A stretch of 64,000 bases of DNA from CAWUEZ02 sp963921355 (GTDB lineage: Bacteria; Pseudomonadota; Alphaproteobacteria; Thalassobaculales; Thalassobaculaceae). This document shows positions 42,727 to 51,260 of this stretch, one piece after another. A model generated the notes under the pieces. It had not been told where the DNA came from and did not search any database. It saw only the letters and a program-made list of their open reading frames with translations. Position numbers and translations under genes: made by a program. Position 1 is the stretch's first letter. Each line of letters starts with the position of its first letter. The stretch is from the NCBI GenBank assembly GCA_963921355.3, contig OZ001190.1, positions 682,001 through 746,000 on the forward strand, in the 5' to 3' direction.

Positions 42727-43815
42727 GTGCACTCTAACCTACTCATTCTGGGGATAGAAACCAGCTGCGACGAAACCGCCGCCGCGGTCGTCGATGGTCA
42801 GCGCCGGATCCTGTCGAATGTCGTGCTGAGCCAGCTCGATGACCATCGCGCCTATGGCGGCGTGGTACCCGAAATCGCGGCCCGCGCCCATCTCGACCAT
42901 CTCGACGCCATCGTCGCGCGCGCCATGACCGAGGCGGCGGTCGGCTACGACGCGCTGTCCGGCGTCGCCGCCACGGCCGGACCGGGTCTGATCGGCGGCG
43001 TCCTGGTCGGCGCCACCCTGGCCAAGGCGGTCGCCGCGGTCCACGGCCTGCCGTTCCTAGCGGTCAACCATCTGGAAGGCCATGCGCTGACCGCGCGGTT
43101 GACCGACGACGTGGCCTTCCCCTATCTGCTGCTGCTGGTCTCCGGTGGGCACTGCCAGCTCCTGCTGGTCGAGGACGTCGCCCAGTACCGTCGGCTCGGG
43201 ACCACAATCGACGACGCCGTCGGTGAGGCCTTCGACAAGACCGCGAAGCTGCTCGGGCTCGGCTATCCTGGCGGACCCGCCGTCGAACGCGCCGCGGAGG
43301 GCGGCGATCCCGGCCGGTTCGAGCTGCCGCGCCCGATGATCGGCCGGGCCGGCTGCGATTTCTCTTTTTCCGGTCTCAAGACCGCGGTGCGCCGCCAGGT
43401 CGACCTCCTGTCTCAGACCCAGGGGGGCGGCGGCATCGACGGTCAGGCCCGCAGCGATCTCGCCGCCGGTTTCCAGGCTGCGGTGGCAGCCTCTCTGGTC
43501 GACCGCACCAACCGGGCCATCGGCCTTCTGTCCGAAGGACAGTGTCCGGAACCGACGGCCCTGGTCGTCGCCGGCGGGGTCGCCGCCAACCGCACGATCC
43601 GTGGCGCGCTGCTGGGGCTCGCCGAACGGCACGACATGGCCTTCGTGGCCCCGCCGCCCGCGCTCTGCACCGACAATGCGGCGATGATCGCCTGGGCCGG
43701 CCAGGAGCGCCTGCAGCGTGGCCTGACCGACCCGCTCGACTTCCGGCCCCGGCCCCGCTGGCCTCTGGACCCCGACGCCGCACCGGCCGCCGGGGCGGGA
43801 CGGGCCAAAGCCTGA
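42727..43815 (+). CDS. tsaD: tRNA N6-adenosine threonylcarbamoyltransferase
   Basis: ASKHA-fold enzyme of 362 aa that, with TsaB and TsaE, forms t6A at position 37 of ANN-decoding tRNAs. ILGIETSCDETAAAVV is the phosphate-binding start, NHLEGHALTA holds the two metal-binding His residues, and LLVSGGHCQLLLVED and FSFSGLKTAVRRQV are conserved. The start is GTG at 42727 with GAGAGGAG upstream. The divergent hemC-tsaD arrangement is common in Alphaproteobacteria. Confidence 0.97.
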   Translation: MHSNLLILGIETSCDETAAAVVDGQRRILSNVVLSQLDDHRAYGGVVPEIAARAHLDHLDAIVARAMTEAAVGYDALSGVAATAGPGLIGGVLVGATLAKAVAAVHGLPFLAVNHLEGHALTARLTDDVAFPYLLLLVSGGHCQLLLVEDVAQYRRLGTTIDDAVGEAFDKTAKLLGLGYPGGPAVERAAEGGDPGRFELPRPMIGRAGCDFSFSGLKTAVRRQVDLLSQTQGGGGIDGQARSDLAAGFQAAVAASLVDRTNRAIGLLSEGQCPEPTALVVAGGVAANRTIRGALLGLAERHDMAFVAPPPALCTDNAAMIAWAGQERLQRGLTDPLDFRPRPRWPLDPDAAPAAGAGRAKA

Positions 43816-43855
43816 CCGCACGACCGCTTACGAAGACTGTTACGAGAGGAAAACG

Positions 43856-44275
43856 ATGGCGTATTGGCTGTTCAAATCGGAGCCGGGAACCTGGTCCTGG
43901 GACGATCAGGTGAAAAAGGGTGCCGTCGGCGAAGGCTGGGACGGCGTGCGCAACTACCAGGCCTCCAACAACATGAAGGCGATGAAGGTCGGTGACCGCG
44001 GCTTCTTCTACCACTCGGTCAACGAGAAGCAGATCGTCGGCGTCGTCGAGGTGATCGAGGAGTACCACCCCGATCCGACGGACGCGTCCGGTCGCTTAGG
44101 CATGGTCACCGTCAAAGCCGTCAAGGCGGTCGACAAGCCGGTCACCCTGGCCGACATCAAGGCCGAACCCCGGCTCGAGGATTTCGCCCTGGTCCGTCAG
44201 TCTCGGCTCTCGGTGGTGCCGGTGACCGACGCCCAATGGTCGCTGATCCTGTCGATGGCCGAAACCGCGCTCTAG
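43856..44275 (+). CDS. EVE domain-containing protein
   Basis: PUA-like EVE domain protein of 139 aa. YWLFKSEPGTWSWDDQVK, GVRNYQASNNMKAMKVGD and FFYHSVNEKQIVGVVEV are diagnostic. EVE domains are thought to bind modified bases in DNA or RNA. Placement 40 bases after tsaD is a conserved alphaproteobacterial context, often with gpsA and a YciI gene between; both are missing here. Confidence 0.95.
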   Translation: MAYWLFKSEPGTWSWDDQVKKGAVGEGWDGVRNYQASNNMKAMKVGDRGFFYHSVNEKQIVGVVEVIEEYHPDPTDASGRLGMVTVKAVKAVDKPVTLADIKAEPRLEDFALVRQSRLSVVPVTDAQWSLILSMAETAL

Positions 44276-44288
44276 CCCTTAGACACGC

Positions 44289-44385
44289 GCCCCGGATCAA
44301 GTCCGGGGCCCTGCTCAGGGCGAGGTTCTGTTTGTTGACCTCATCCTGAGCTGCCCCGGGTCTCGTCCGGGCCTGTCGAAGGGGG
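44289..44385. repeat. Palindromic intergenic repeats, nested
   Basis: GCCCCGGA (44289-44296) and TCCGGGGC (44302-44309) form a stem around TCAAG. Further on, TCATCCTGAGC and CTGTCGAAGG, the halves of a repeat common in Alphaproteobacteria, are separated by a second palindrome (CCCGG at about 44355, CCGGG at about 44367). The first hairpin may terminate the EVE transcript. No gene fits between 44276 and 44425. Confidence 0.6.
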
Positions 44386-44425
44386 CCCATAGCGCAATAG
44401 AGCCGCAGCGGTTAAGCTCCCGGCC

Positions 44426-45220
44426 ATGTTCAGCGACGCTGTCGATCTCAGGGATTTCTACCAGTCGCCGCTCGGTCATCTGGCGCGCCGGATGATCCGC
44501 CGGCGGGTGCGCGCCCTGTGGCCGGACCTGAGAGGCCAGTCGTTGCTCGGTGTGGGCTATTCCGTGCCCTACCTGCGACCGTTCCGTGGCGAGGTCGAGC
44601 GCATGATGGCGTTCATGCCGGCTCAACAGGGCGTCCTGCACTGGCCCCATGACGGGCCGAACCTGGCGGCCCTGGTGGACGAGGGCGAGCTGCCGTTGGA
44701 GGATTCCTCGATCGACCGGATCATCGTGGTCCATGCGCTGGAGGGAACCGAGCAGCGCAGTGCCATGATGGCCGAACTCTGGCGGGTGCTGACGGCCAAC
44801 GGCCGGCTGCTGATGATCGCCCCCAACCGGCGCGGCCTGTGGGCGCGGTTCGACAAAACGCCGTTCGGACACGGCCAGCCCTATACGGTGGGACAGCTGT
44901 CCCGGCTGCTCCGACAGACCCGGTTTACCCCGACCCGCACCATCAACGCGCTGTTCACGCCACCCTCCACCTCCGGTGTCCTGATCCGCTCGGCCCCGGC
45001 GATCGAGCGGCTGGGCGAGCGGTGGTTCACCACCTTCGCTGGTGTGGCGGTGATGGAAGCTCAGAAGCAGGTCTATGCGGTGCGCGCCGACCGCAAGCGC
45101 GTCCTGGCCCGGGCCCGGGAGCTGATCCCCGTGCCCAGCCGCGCACCCGTCGCCTCGCAGCCGCGATCGCTGGTCAGCAAGAACTCCGAGGGAGAGCCCG
45201 CATGTACATCGTTGCCGTGA
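44426..45220 (+). CDS. SAM-dependent methyltransferase, class I
   Basis: Protein of 264 aa. The SAM-binding region is modified: SLLGVGYSVPYLRPF stands for the usual glycine loop, and DRIIVVHALEGTEQRSAMMA and LTANGRLLMIAPNRRGLWAR are the post-I and motif III regions. The substrate is unknown. The C-terminal part is basic and includes the overlap with the next gene (19 bases). The family often lies beside gloB in Alphaproteobacteria; here gloB is 33 kb away. Confidence 0.85.
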   Translation: MFSDAVDLRDFYQSPLGHLARRMIRRRVRALWPDLRGQSLLGVGYSVPYLRPFRGEVERMMAFMPAQQGVLHWPHDGPNLAALVDEGELPLEDSSIDRIIVVHALEGTEQRSAMMAELWRVLTANGRLLMIAPNRRGLWARFDKTPFGHGQPYTVGQLSRLLRQTRFTPTRTINALFTPPSTSGVLIRSAPAIERLGERWFTTFAGVAVMEAQKQVYAVRADRKRVLARARELIPVPSRAPVASQPRSLVSKNSEGEPACTSLP

Positions 45221-45486
45221 ACCTGGTCGTCGACCCGGCCGACGCCGACGCCTTCGCTGAGCGCGTCAAACAACACGCCAGCAACAGCCTGACCCAGTCC
45301 GGATGTCTCGGGTTCTCGGTCAGCCGGGACCATGAGGCGCCGGGCTCCTTTCATCTGTGGGAGGTCTACAAGGATGCGGATGCCTTCGAGGAGCACAAGA
45401 ATGCCGACTTCATGGCCGATTTCCTCGACTATGCCGGTCCGCTGATCAAGAACCGGGTTCTGGCAACCGGTGATCTGATCGCCTGA
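45202..45486 (+). CDS. Antibiotic biosynthesis monooxygenase (ABM) domain protein
   Basis: Small dimeric alpha/beta-barrel protein of 94 aa. YIVAVNLVVDPADADAFAER, GCLGFSVSRDHEAPGSFHLW and VYKDADAFEEHKN fit the ABM family (YgiN/LsrG-like). These act as cofactor-less monooxygenases or isomerases. The ATG at 45202 lies inside the end of the methyltransferase gene, so the two are coupled. Confidence 0.92.
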   Translation: MYIVAVNLVVDPADADAFAERVKQHASNSLTQSGCLGFSVSRDHEAPGSFHLWEVYKDADAFEEHKNADFMADFLDYAGPLIKNRVLATGDLIA

Positions 45487-45502
45487 ACCTTCGCTTCCCG
45501 CC

Positions 45503-46741
45503 CTACGCCGCCCTGGCCCCCGCCAGGTGCTGCGCCAGATGGTCCGCCAGGTCACGGGCGTCGTCGCCGACCCCGGAGATCTGATGCGATCGGCGGCGAC
45601 GCAGGAACCGCAGCCCGAGCGCGTAGACCCCCGGCACGTCGACGACGCCACCACGGTGCCGCAGGCGGCCGCGCGGGTCGAAGACCGGCAGCTCCAGCCA
45701 GGAGAAGTCCGGCCGGTAACCGGTCGCCCAGAGGACCGAGCGGATCCCGCCATCGATCAGGCTGCGGTTCAGGACCGGGTTTTCCGGCAGGCGGGTCGGC
45801 GCTGGGCGGTGGGGCGGCGGCAGGATGTCGTTGAGAAACCGCGCCTTGACCCAGCCATCGACGGCGTCCAGCAGCCGGACCATCTTGAGGTCGGCCGAGG
45901 CCACGGCGCTGGCGAGCCCGCCTGAGAACAGTGCCTGGCCGTCGCGAATGCCCGCCAGTTTGCCGACGACCTCGACACCGAGTTCCTGCAGGGCATTCAG
46001 GTCGACCGGATCCGGGCCGCCGATCAGTTGCGGAGACGGGGTGCGGCGCGCCCGTTCCAGGTTTTCGACCGCATCGAAGCGCTCATCCAAGGCACCGACC
46101 ATGTCGAGCCACCACTCAATGTCTCGTCCCCGGTAGCTGCGCGGCAACCGGATATGCGATCCGACCGCCAAGGTAACCGGCCGGCCGGAGGCCTGGATCT
46201 CGCGGGTGAGCTGGGCGCCGGAGGCCGAAGCCCCGACCACCAGGACTCCCCCCGGGGGCAGATCGTCCGGTCGCTTGTAGTGCAGGGAGGTCGACTGAAA
46301 GACCCCGGGCGGCATGACTTCGGCGACACCCGGCACCCGGGGCCGGGCGCAGCCGCCGGTCGCCAGCACCAGGCTCGCACACCGGAACGGGCCCTGGCTG
46401 GTCTCGATGCGGTAATCGCCTTCGCTGCCATGCACACGATGCACGGTCGTGTCCCCCTGCACCGGCGCGGAAATAGCGGCGGCATAGTCGTCGAACCGGG
46501 CGATCAGCTCCGATACCCGCATGTAGCCATGCGGATCGGGGCCCCGATACGGGGCCCCGGGCAGGGCATTCGCCCAGTTCGGGGTGAGCAGACGCAGGCT
46601 GTCCCACCGGTGGCGGCGCCAGGCTTCGCCAACCTCGCCGCGGTCGATGACCACGTGATCGATGGCCCGGCGGGACAGCTCACGGCTCATGGCGAGCCCG
46701 GCCTGGCCGGCGCCGATGACGACGGTCGTTACGGTTTTCAC
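45503..46741 (-). CDS. Flavin-containing monooxygenase-like NAD(P)/FAD oxidoreductase
   Basis: Enzyme of 412 aa with two Rossmann motifs. The FAD site is VVIGAGQAGLAMSRELSRR, and the NADP site is VLVVGASASGAQLTREIQ. The SLRLLTPNWANALPG stretch and the WATGYRPDFSWLELPVFD block are typical of bacterial FMO-like proteins. They oxygenate N or S centres, or aldehydes and ketones; the substrate is unknown. The OsmC gene lies upstream on the same strand, 36 bases away. Confidence 0.9.
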   Translation of the reverse strand: MKTVTTVVIGAGQAGLAMSRELSRRAIDHVVIDRGEVGEAWRRHRWDSLRLLTPNWANALPGAPYRGPDPHGYMRVSELIARFDDYAAAISAPVQGDTTVHRVHGSEGDYRIETSQGPFRCASLVLATGGCARPRVPGVAEVMPPGVFQSTSLHYKRPDDLPPGGVLVVGASASGAQLTREIQASGRPVTLAVGSHIRLPRSYRGRDIEWWLDMVGALDERFDAVENLERARRTPSPQLIGGPDPVDLNALQELGVEVVGKLAGIRDGQALFSGGLASAVASADLKMVRLLDAVDGWVKARFLNDILPPPHRPAPTRLPENPVLNRSLIDGGIRSVLWATGYRPDFSWLELPVFDPRGRLRHRGGVVDVPGVYALGLRFLRRRRSHQISGVGDDARDLADHLAQHLAGARAA

Positions 46742-46777
46742 GACGCTCGCTCCTATGTGGGTTTTGTGCCGGACCGG

Positions 46778-47344
46778 TCAGCCGACCGTGACGTGCACGT
46801 TGGTCGGGTTGGTGATGATGTCGAACACCGCCGACCGCTTCTGGGACTGGGAGACCAGGCCGGCGATGTCTTCAGACGAGGCATCGGCGTCGATCTCGAA
46901 GCGGACCCGGATCGCGCTGAAACCGATCCGAACATCGGAATCGATCCCGAGGATGCCGGCCATATCCATGTCGCCCTCGACCGTGGCCTGAACCGACTTG
47001 AGCTGGATGCCCCGGTTCTGGGCGACCGCGGCGACGCCGGCGGTCAGACAGCTGGCCAGACCCGACAGTACGATCTCCACCGGGGTCGGGCCGTTGTCTT
47101 CGGCTGCGAACTGCTCCGGATGGTCAGCATCGATCGTGTGCGGGGCGCTGCGGGCCTGTTCGTCGCCGAGGCCGTAGAACCCCTCGCAGGTGGAGCTGCT
47201 GTGTACGCCGTCGACCCAGGCGCAGCGGGCGCGCCAGGTGAACTGGCCGGCCGCCGGGGCGGCGGTGATCGCTTCGCGGGCGCCGAGCAGGGCCTCGACA
47301 TTGACGCCGTTGCTGACGGTCGTGGTCTGGGAGGTGGTGGTCAT
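46778..47344 (-). CDS. OsmC family protein
   Basis: Protein of 188 aa of the OsmC/Ohr fold, which in studied members reduces organic hydroperoxides through a cysteine pair. LSGLASCLTAGVAAVAQNRG contains the resolving-type Cys. An earlier Cys in SSTCEGFYGLG is not at the usual peroxidatic place, so activity is uncertain. The start is ATG at 47344 with GGAGA upstream. An inverted repeat 93-111 bases upstream may be its operator. Confidence 0.88.
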   Translation of the reverse strand: MTTTSQTTTVSNGVNVEALLGAREAITAAPAAGQFTWRARCAWVDGVHSSSTCEGFYGLGDEQARSAPHTIDADHPEQFAAEDNGPTPVEIVLSGLASCLTAGVAAVAQNRGIQLKSVQATVEGDMDMAGILGIDSDVRIGFSAIRVRFEIDADASSEDIAGLVSQSQKRSAVFDIITNPTNVHVTVG

Positions 47345-47436
47345 CTTGGTCTCCTTGAGCGGGGTCTGAGCCGGGACACGCAATGCATCCCGTCCCGACG
47401 TCACGTAAGGAGCGCAGATCCTGGAATCCTGAAGTT

Positions 47437-47455
47437 TTTATGAAGAAATCATAAA
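47437..47455. promoter_or_regulatory. Candidate operator upstream of the OsmC gene
   Basis: TTTATGA (47437-47443) and TCATAAA (47449-47455) are perfect inverted repeats with spacer AGAAA. The AT-rich palindrome stands out in a GC-rich background and lies upstream of the minus-strand osmC gene. It suits a small dimeric repressor or redox regulator; which one is unknown. Confidence 0.5.
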
Positions 47456-47555
47456 GGACGCTCTCGATTGACAGTCTTGATCAGTCACCATCAGAGCGTC
47501 GCAACTGAGCTGAAACGAAACCTGCAATAGACCTGAAACAAAATCAAGACGAAAA

Positions 47556-47585
47556 CGCCCGCGCCGGTGATGTCCGGCGCGGGCG
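47556..47585 (-). terminator. Intrinsic terminator of the binding-protein gene
   Basis: A perfect 12-bp GC-rich stem (47556-47567 with 47574-47585) with a 6-base loop is followed on the minus strand by TTTTCGTCTTGATTTTG. It lies 28 bases beyond the last stop of the interrupted binding-protein gene at 47614. This supports the full-length reading of that gene. Confidence 0.85.
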
Positions 47586-47613
47586 CAACTTGTCACGCGT
47601 GGTTCAGATCAGA

Positions 47614-49170
47614 TCAGCTGAACCACCAGCGCTCCATCCAGCGCTCGCCGTCCATATCCTAGTTCGAACCGATCTGATCGCCGGTCTCGACATTGGTCTG
47701 GGTCGCGAAGACATAGGACGCGAACATCGGGATTACCACGCCCCCGTCGTCGCGCAGAATCGCCTGCATCTCGTAGTACATCGCCCGGCGCTTATCGTCG
47801 TCGAGCTCGGAGCGCGCGGTCACCAGCAGCTCGTTGAACCGCTTGTTGTCCCAGAACTAATCGTTCCAGGCGGCGCCGGCGGCGTAGGCGGTGGAGAACA
47901 TCTGGTCTTCGACCGGACGCCCGCCCCAGTAGACAGCGGTCCACGGCTTCTTCATCCAGACATCCGACCAGTAGCCGTCATTCGGCTCGCGCACCGGTTT
48001 GAGGTTGATGCCGGCCGCCTTGGCCGAGTTCTGGTACAGGACCGCGGCGTCGACCGCGCCGCTGAACGCCGCGTCGGCCGCCGACAGGCTGACATCGACC
48101 GAGGTCAGGCCGGCCTGCTTCAGGTAGAACTTCGCCTTGTCCGGATCGTAGGCGGTCTGCTCCAGATCCTTGTTGTAGTAGCGCTGACCGGACCCGATCG
48201 GGTGGTCGTTACCGACGGCGCCGTAGCCGAACAGGATTTTCTCGACCAGTTCCTCACGATTGACGGCGTGCTTCAGGGCGCGCCGGACATTCGGGTCGTT
48301 ATAGGGTGCCGCCCGTGTGTCCATCGCGAAGGTGTAGTGCTGGGTGCCCGGCACCGAATTGATCTTGATCTTCGGATTGCGCTTGAGCAGCCCGGAAGTC
48401 TTCAGGTCGACGCGGTCGATCGCGTGCACTTCGCCCGAAACCAGGGCGGTGGTGCGGGCGTTGATGTCGATGACCGCGAGCATTTCGACCGCATCGAACC
48501 AGCCGCGATTGCTGTCCCAGTGATCGTCATAACGCTCGAAGTCGGCCCGCACGCCGGCCTCGAAATTGGCCAGCTTGTAACTGCCGCAGCCCACGCCCGA
48601 CCGCCAGTCGAGTTTGCCGTCCTTCGCCGGACCGATGGACAGGTGATAGTCGCTGAGCACGAACGGGAAGTCGGCATTGCCGCCATCCAGCACGAAGGTG
48701 ACCGTGTGGCTGTCGCCTTTCTTGATCTCCTGGATCGGCGCGACGATCGGCTTCGCCGCCGAGGTCGAGTCCTCGCCGCGGTGGTGGTTGATGGCGGCGA
48801 TCACATCGTCGGCGGTCACCTCGCGGCCGTTGTGGAAGGTCATGCCCTTGCGGATCTTGAAGGTCCACTCGGACGCGGCGTCGTTGGCTTCCCAGCTTTC
48901 CGCCACATTGGGCTGCAGCGAGCCGTCCTTGCCGACCTCGGTCAGGTAGCCGTGGACGGTCTGCAGCATCGGGTTGGTGAAGCCGTTTTCCGACGTCCCC
49001 GGATCGAGCGTATCGGTGGTCTGGCCGTGGGCCTTGGCGACCTTCATCGTCCCGCCCTTCTTGGGCGCGGCGCGCGCGGAACCGAGCGGCAGGCTGGCCG
49101 CGACGCCGGCGGCGGCGCCGATCTGCAGCACCTGGCGCCGGTCAAACTGCGTCTTGCCGTGTGTTTTCAT
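47614..49170 (-). pseudogene. ABC transporter substrate-binding protein (peptide/opine type, SBP_bac_5) with two in-frame TAG codons
   Basis: A 518-codon frame for a periplasmic binding protein of the DppA/OppA type. It starts with a Tat-like signal (RRQVLQIGAAAGVAASLPLG). Family blocks are AESWEANDAASEWTFKIRKG, NVRRALKHAVNREELVEKIL and VYWGGRPVEDQMFSTAY. TAG occurs at codon 438 (47857-47859) and codon 504 (47659-47661). Homology continues unbroken through both (FWDNKRFNELLVTARSELDD, MERWWFS) to a TGA and a strong terminator. No permease or ATPase genes are adjacent. A product ending at codon 437 would miss about 80 residues of the fold. Confidence 0.88.
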
Positions 49171-49370
49171 AGCGATGGTCTCCCCTGTTCGCGGACTGTT
49201 TTTCTTGTGAATGGGACAAACGTACCGGCTGGCTGAACGTTTTTGTACAAAAGATCCTGAATTTCGCCGCACGCCGCGGTCGTCCATCGTCCGAGGCCCG
49301 CTCTCAGCTTGCCTTCCGACGGTCGCTCCGATACCTGTGTGCGGTTTCGATGACCCCAAGGAAACGCCGC

Positions 49371-50135
49371 ATGGCGGACGCCGCCCCTTCGCTGGCCCAG
49401 CTGCGGGCCGAGATCGACCGCATCGACGACGAGCTGCTGGCGCTGCTCGACCGTCGGATTGCGATCGGTCGGCGCGTGGCCGCGGCCAAAGGCGACCTGG
49501 CCGGACCTTACCTTCGGCCGGGGCGCGAAGCGGCGATCCTGCGCCGGCTGATCGCCCAGCGCAGCGACGATCTTCCAGCCCCAGTGATCGAGCGGATCTG
49601 GCGCGAGATCCTGGGGGCCAACCTGGCCCGTCAGATCGATCCCCGCACCGTCGTTTTCGCCCCCGCCGGCGCCGAGAGCCTGGTCGAGATCGCCCGCGAC
49701 CGCGGCGGTGTTTCCACCCAGGTGACCATTGCAGAGAGCGCTGACGCTGCCATCGCCGACGTCATCAATGGCCGGGCCACGCTCGCGGTCCTGCCCGATG
49801 TCGCCGATCCGCGCTGGCGTTGGTGGCCACTGCTGCTCGACACGACCCGTCCGAATCCGAAGCCGCGCGTCATCGCGCGGCTCCCGTTTTTCGAGACCTC
49901 GCCGTGCCCCGCCTTCGGCGTGGCCGCCCAGGACCCGGACCCCTCGGGCGACGACATTACGCTGTACGCGACCCGATCGCCGGACGCGGTGCCGGCCGGG
50001 CATCAAGTGCTCGATTCCGCCGAGCACGCTAGCCATAGATGGGCGCTGATCGCGGTCGACGGTTACGTCGACGGTGACGCGCTCCCCCAGGGATCCGTCT
50101 CGATCGGCGCCTACGCCCGCCCCTACACCCACTGA
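49371..50135 (+). CDS. Chorismate mutase (AroQ-type domain) with extra C-terminal domain
   Basis: Protein of 254 aa. Residues 8-95 are an AroQ chorismate mutase domain: LAQLRAEIDRIDDELLALLDR, RIAIGRRVAAAKGD and the third helix VIERIWREILGAN. The rest (from about 100) resembles a reduced prephenate dehydratase-like domain (VSTQVTIAESADAAIADV, ATLAVLPDVADPRW), without a visible ACT domain. It begins the run with hisC and a prephenate dehydrogenase, so it feeds tyrosine or phenylalanine synthesis. ATG at 49371 has an AAGGAA site; ATG at 49350 is possible. Confidence 0.87.
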   Translation: MADAAPSLAQLRAEIDRIDDELLALLDRRIAIGRRVAAAKGDLAGPYLRPGREAAILRRLIAQRSDDLPAPVIERIWREILGANLARQIDPRTVVFAPAGAESLVEIARDRGGVSTQVTIAESADAAIADVINGRATLAVLPDVADPRWRWWPLLLDTTRPNPKPRVIARLPFFETSPCPAFGVAAQDPDPSGDDITLYATRSPDAVPAGHQVLDSAEHASHRWALIAVDGYVDGDALPQGSVSIGAYARPYTH

Positions 50136-50165
50136 CAATCACTATTCCGTCTCAAGGAGAGATCG

Positions 50166-51260
50166 ATGCCCAGCGTCGCTCCGAAATCGTCGATTGCCGA
50201 TCTGGTCGCCTACAAGCCCGCGCTGAACCCGCCGGGCATCAAGAAGGTGATCCGGATGAACCTGAACGAAGGGGCGCTTGGCCCGTCGCCCAAGGCGATG
50301 GCCGCCATGGCGAGCGTGGCCGGACAAATTCATCGCTATCCGCCGGTCGACGCTTCCGGGCTGATCCAGGCGATCGCGGCGCGTCACGGCGTCGACGCCG
50401 CGCGGATCGTGCTGGGATGCGGGTCGGATGAACTGATTCAGGCGCTGTGCCAGGCCTATGTCGAGCCCGGGGACGAGGTGATCCACACCCAGTACAGCTT
50501 CCTGCTGTTCCCGATCGCCGCCAAAGTCGCCGGCGGCGTGCCGGTCGCCGCCCCGGATGACGGCTTCACCGCCAGCGTCGACGCCATACTGTCGAAGGTC
50601 ACGGACAGGACCAAGGTTGTGTTCCTGGCCAACCCCAACAATCCGACCGGCACCCACGTCTCGACCGATGAGGTCCGCCGGCTGCGCGCGGCGCTGCCCG
50701 ATGGCGTCCTGCTGGTGCTGGACAGCGCCTATGCCGAGTACGTCCAGCGCAACGACTACACGGCCGGGATCGAACTTGTGGAGGAGACCGACAACACGGT
50801 CATGCTGCGCACCTTCTCGAAGATGTATGGCATGGCCGGGCTGCGGCTGGGGTGGGCCTACTGCCCGAAGCCTGTTGCCGACGTGCTGTACTCGATCAAG
50901 CCGCCCTACGGCGTGAACTATCCGGCGCTCGCCGCAGGCGTCGCCGCGGTCGAGGACCAGGAGTTCTACGACAAGTCCATCGCCCACAACGCCGCCTGGC
51001 TGCCCTGGCTGCAGGAGGAATTCCGCAAGCTCGGGCTGGAGCCGGAACCTTCGGTCGCGAACTTCTTCATCGTGAAGTTCCCGGAGGGCGAAAAGAACGC
51101 CCAGGCGGCGCGTGAATTCCTGGCGGAGCGGGGTATCCTGGTGCGCAACATGACCGATTACGGCCAACCGTCCTACATCCGGCTGTCAGTCGGACAGGAG
51201 GACGAGAACCGGACCGTGGTCCAGGCGCTGACGGAGTTTCTCAATGGCAGCGACGGATAG
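50166..51260 (+). CDS. hisC: Histidinol-phosphate/aromatic aminotransferase
   Basis: PLP-dependent class I/II aminotransferase of 364 aa. LNEGALGPSPKAMAAMA, GCGSDELIQALCQAY, LANPNNPTGTHVS and TFSKMYGMAGLRLGWAY with the PLP lysine are conserved. Between chorismate mutase and prephenate dehydrogenase genes it probably transaminates prephenate or aromatic keto acids as well as, or instead of, imidazole acetol phosphate. It overlaps the next gene by 17 bases. Confidence 0.93.
   Translation: MPSVAPKSSIADLVAYKPALNPPGIKKVIRMNLNEGALGPSPKAMAAMASVAGQIHRYPPVDASGLIQAIAARHGVDAARIVLGCGSDELIQALCQAYVEPGDEVIHTQYSFLLFPIAAKVAGGVPVAAPDDGFTASVDAILSKVTDRTKVVFLANPNNPTGTHVSTDEVRRLRAALPDGVLLVLDSAYAEYVQRNDYTAGIELVEETDNTVMLRTFSKMYGMAGLRLGWAYCPKPVADVLYSIKPPYGVNYPALAAGVAAVEDQEFYDKSIAHNAAWLPWLQEEFRKLGLEPEPSVANFFIVKFPEGEKNAQAAREFLAERGILVRNMTDYGQPSYIRLSVGQEDENRTVVQALTEFLNGSDG

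Noticed and set aside
47614..49170. Reassignment of TAG to an amino acid
   Set aside because: TAG is the normal stop of many intact genes here (for example cobB, hisC, the EVE gene and the N-formylglutamate amidohydrolase-like gene), and the third nonsense codon in the window is TAA.
49167..50138. Antisense frame over the chorismate mutase gene
   Set aside because: The plus-strand gene has clear AroQ motifs and operon context; the antisense translation is Gly/Arg/Asp-rich without domains.
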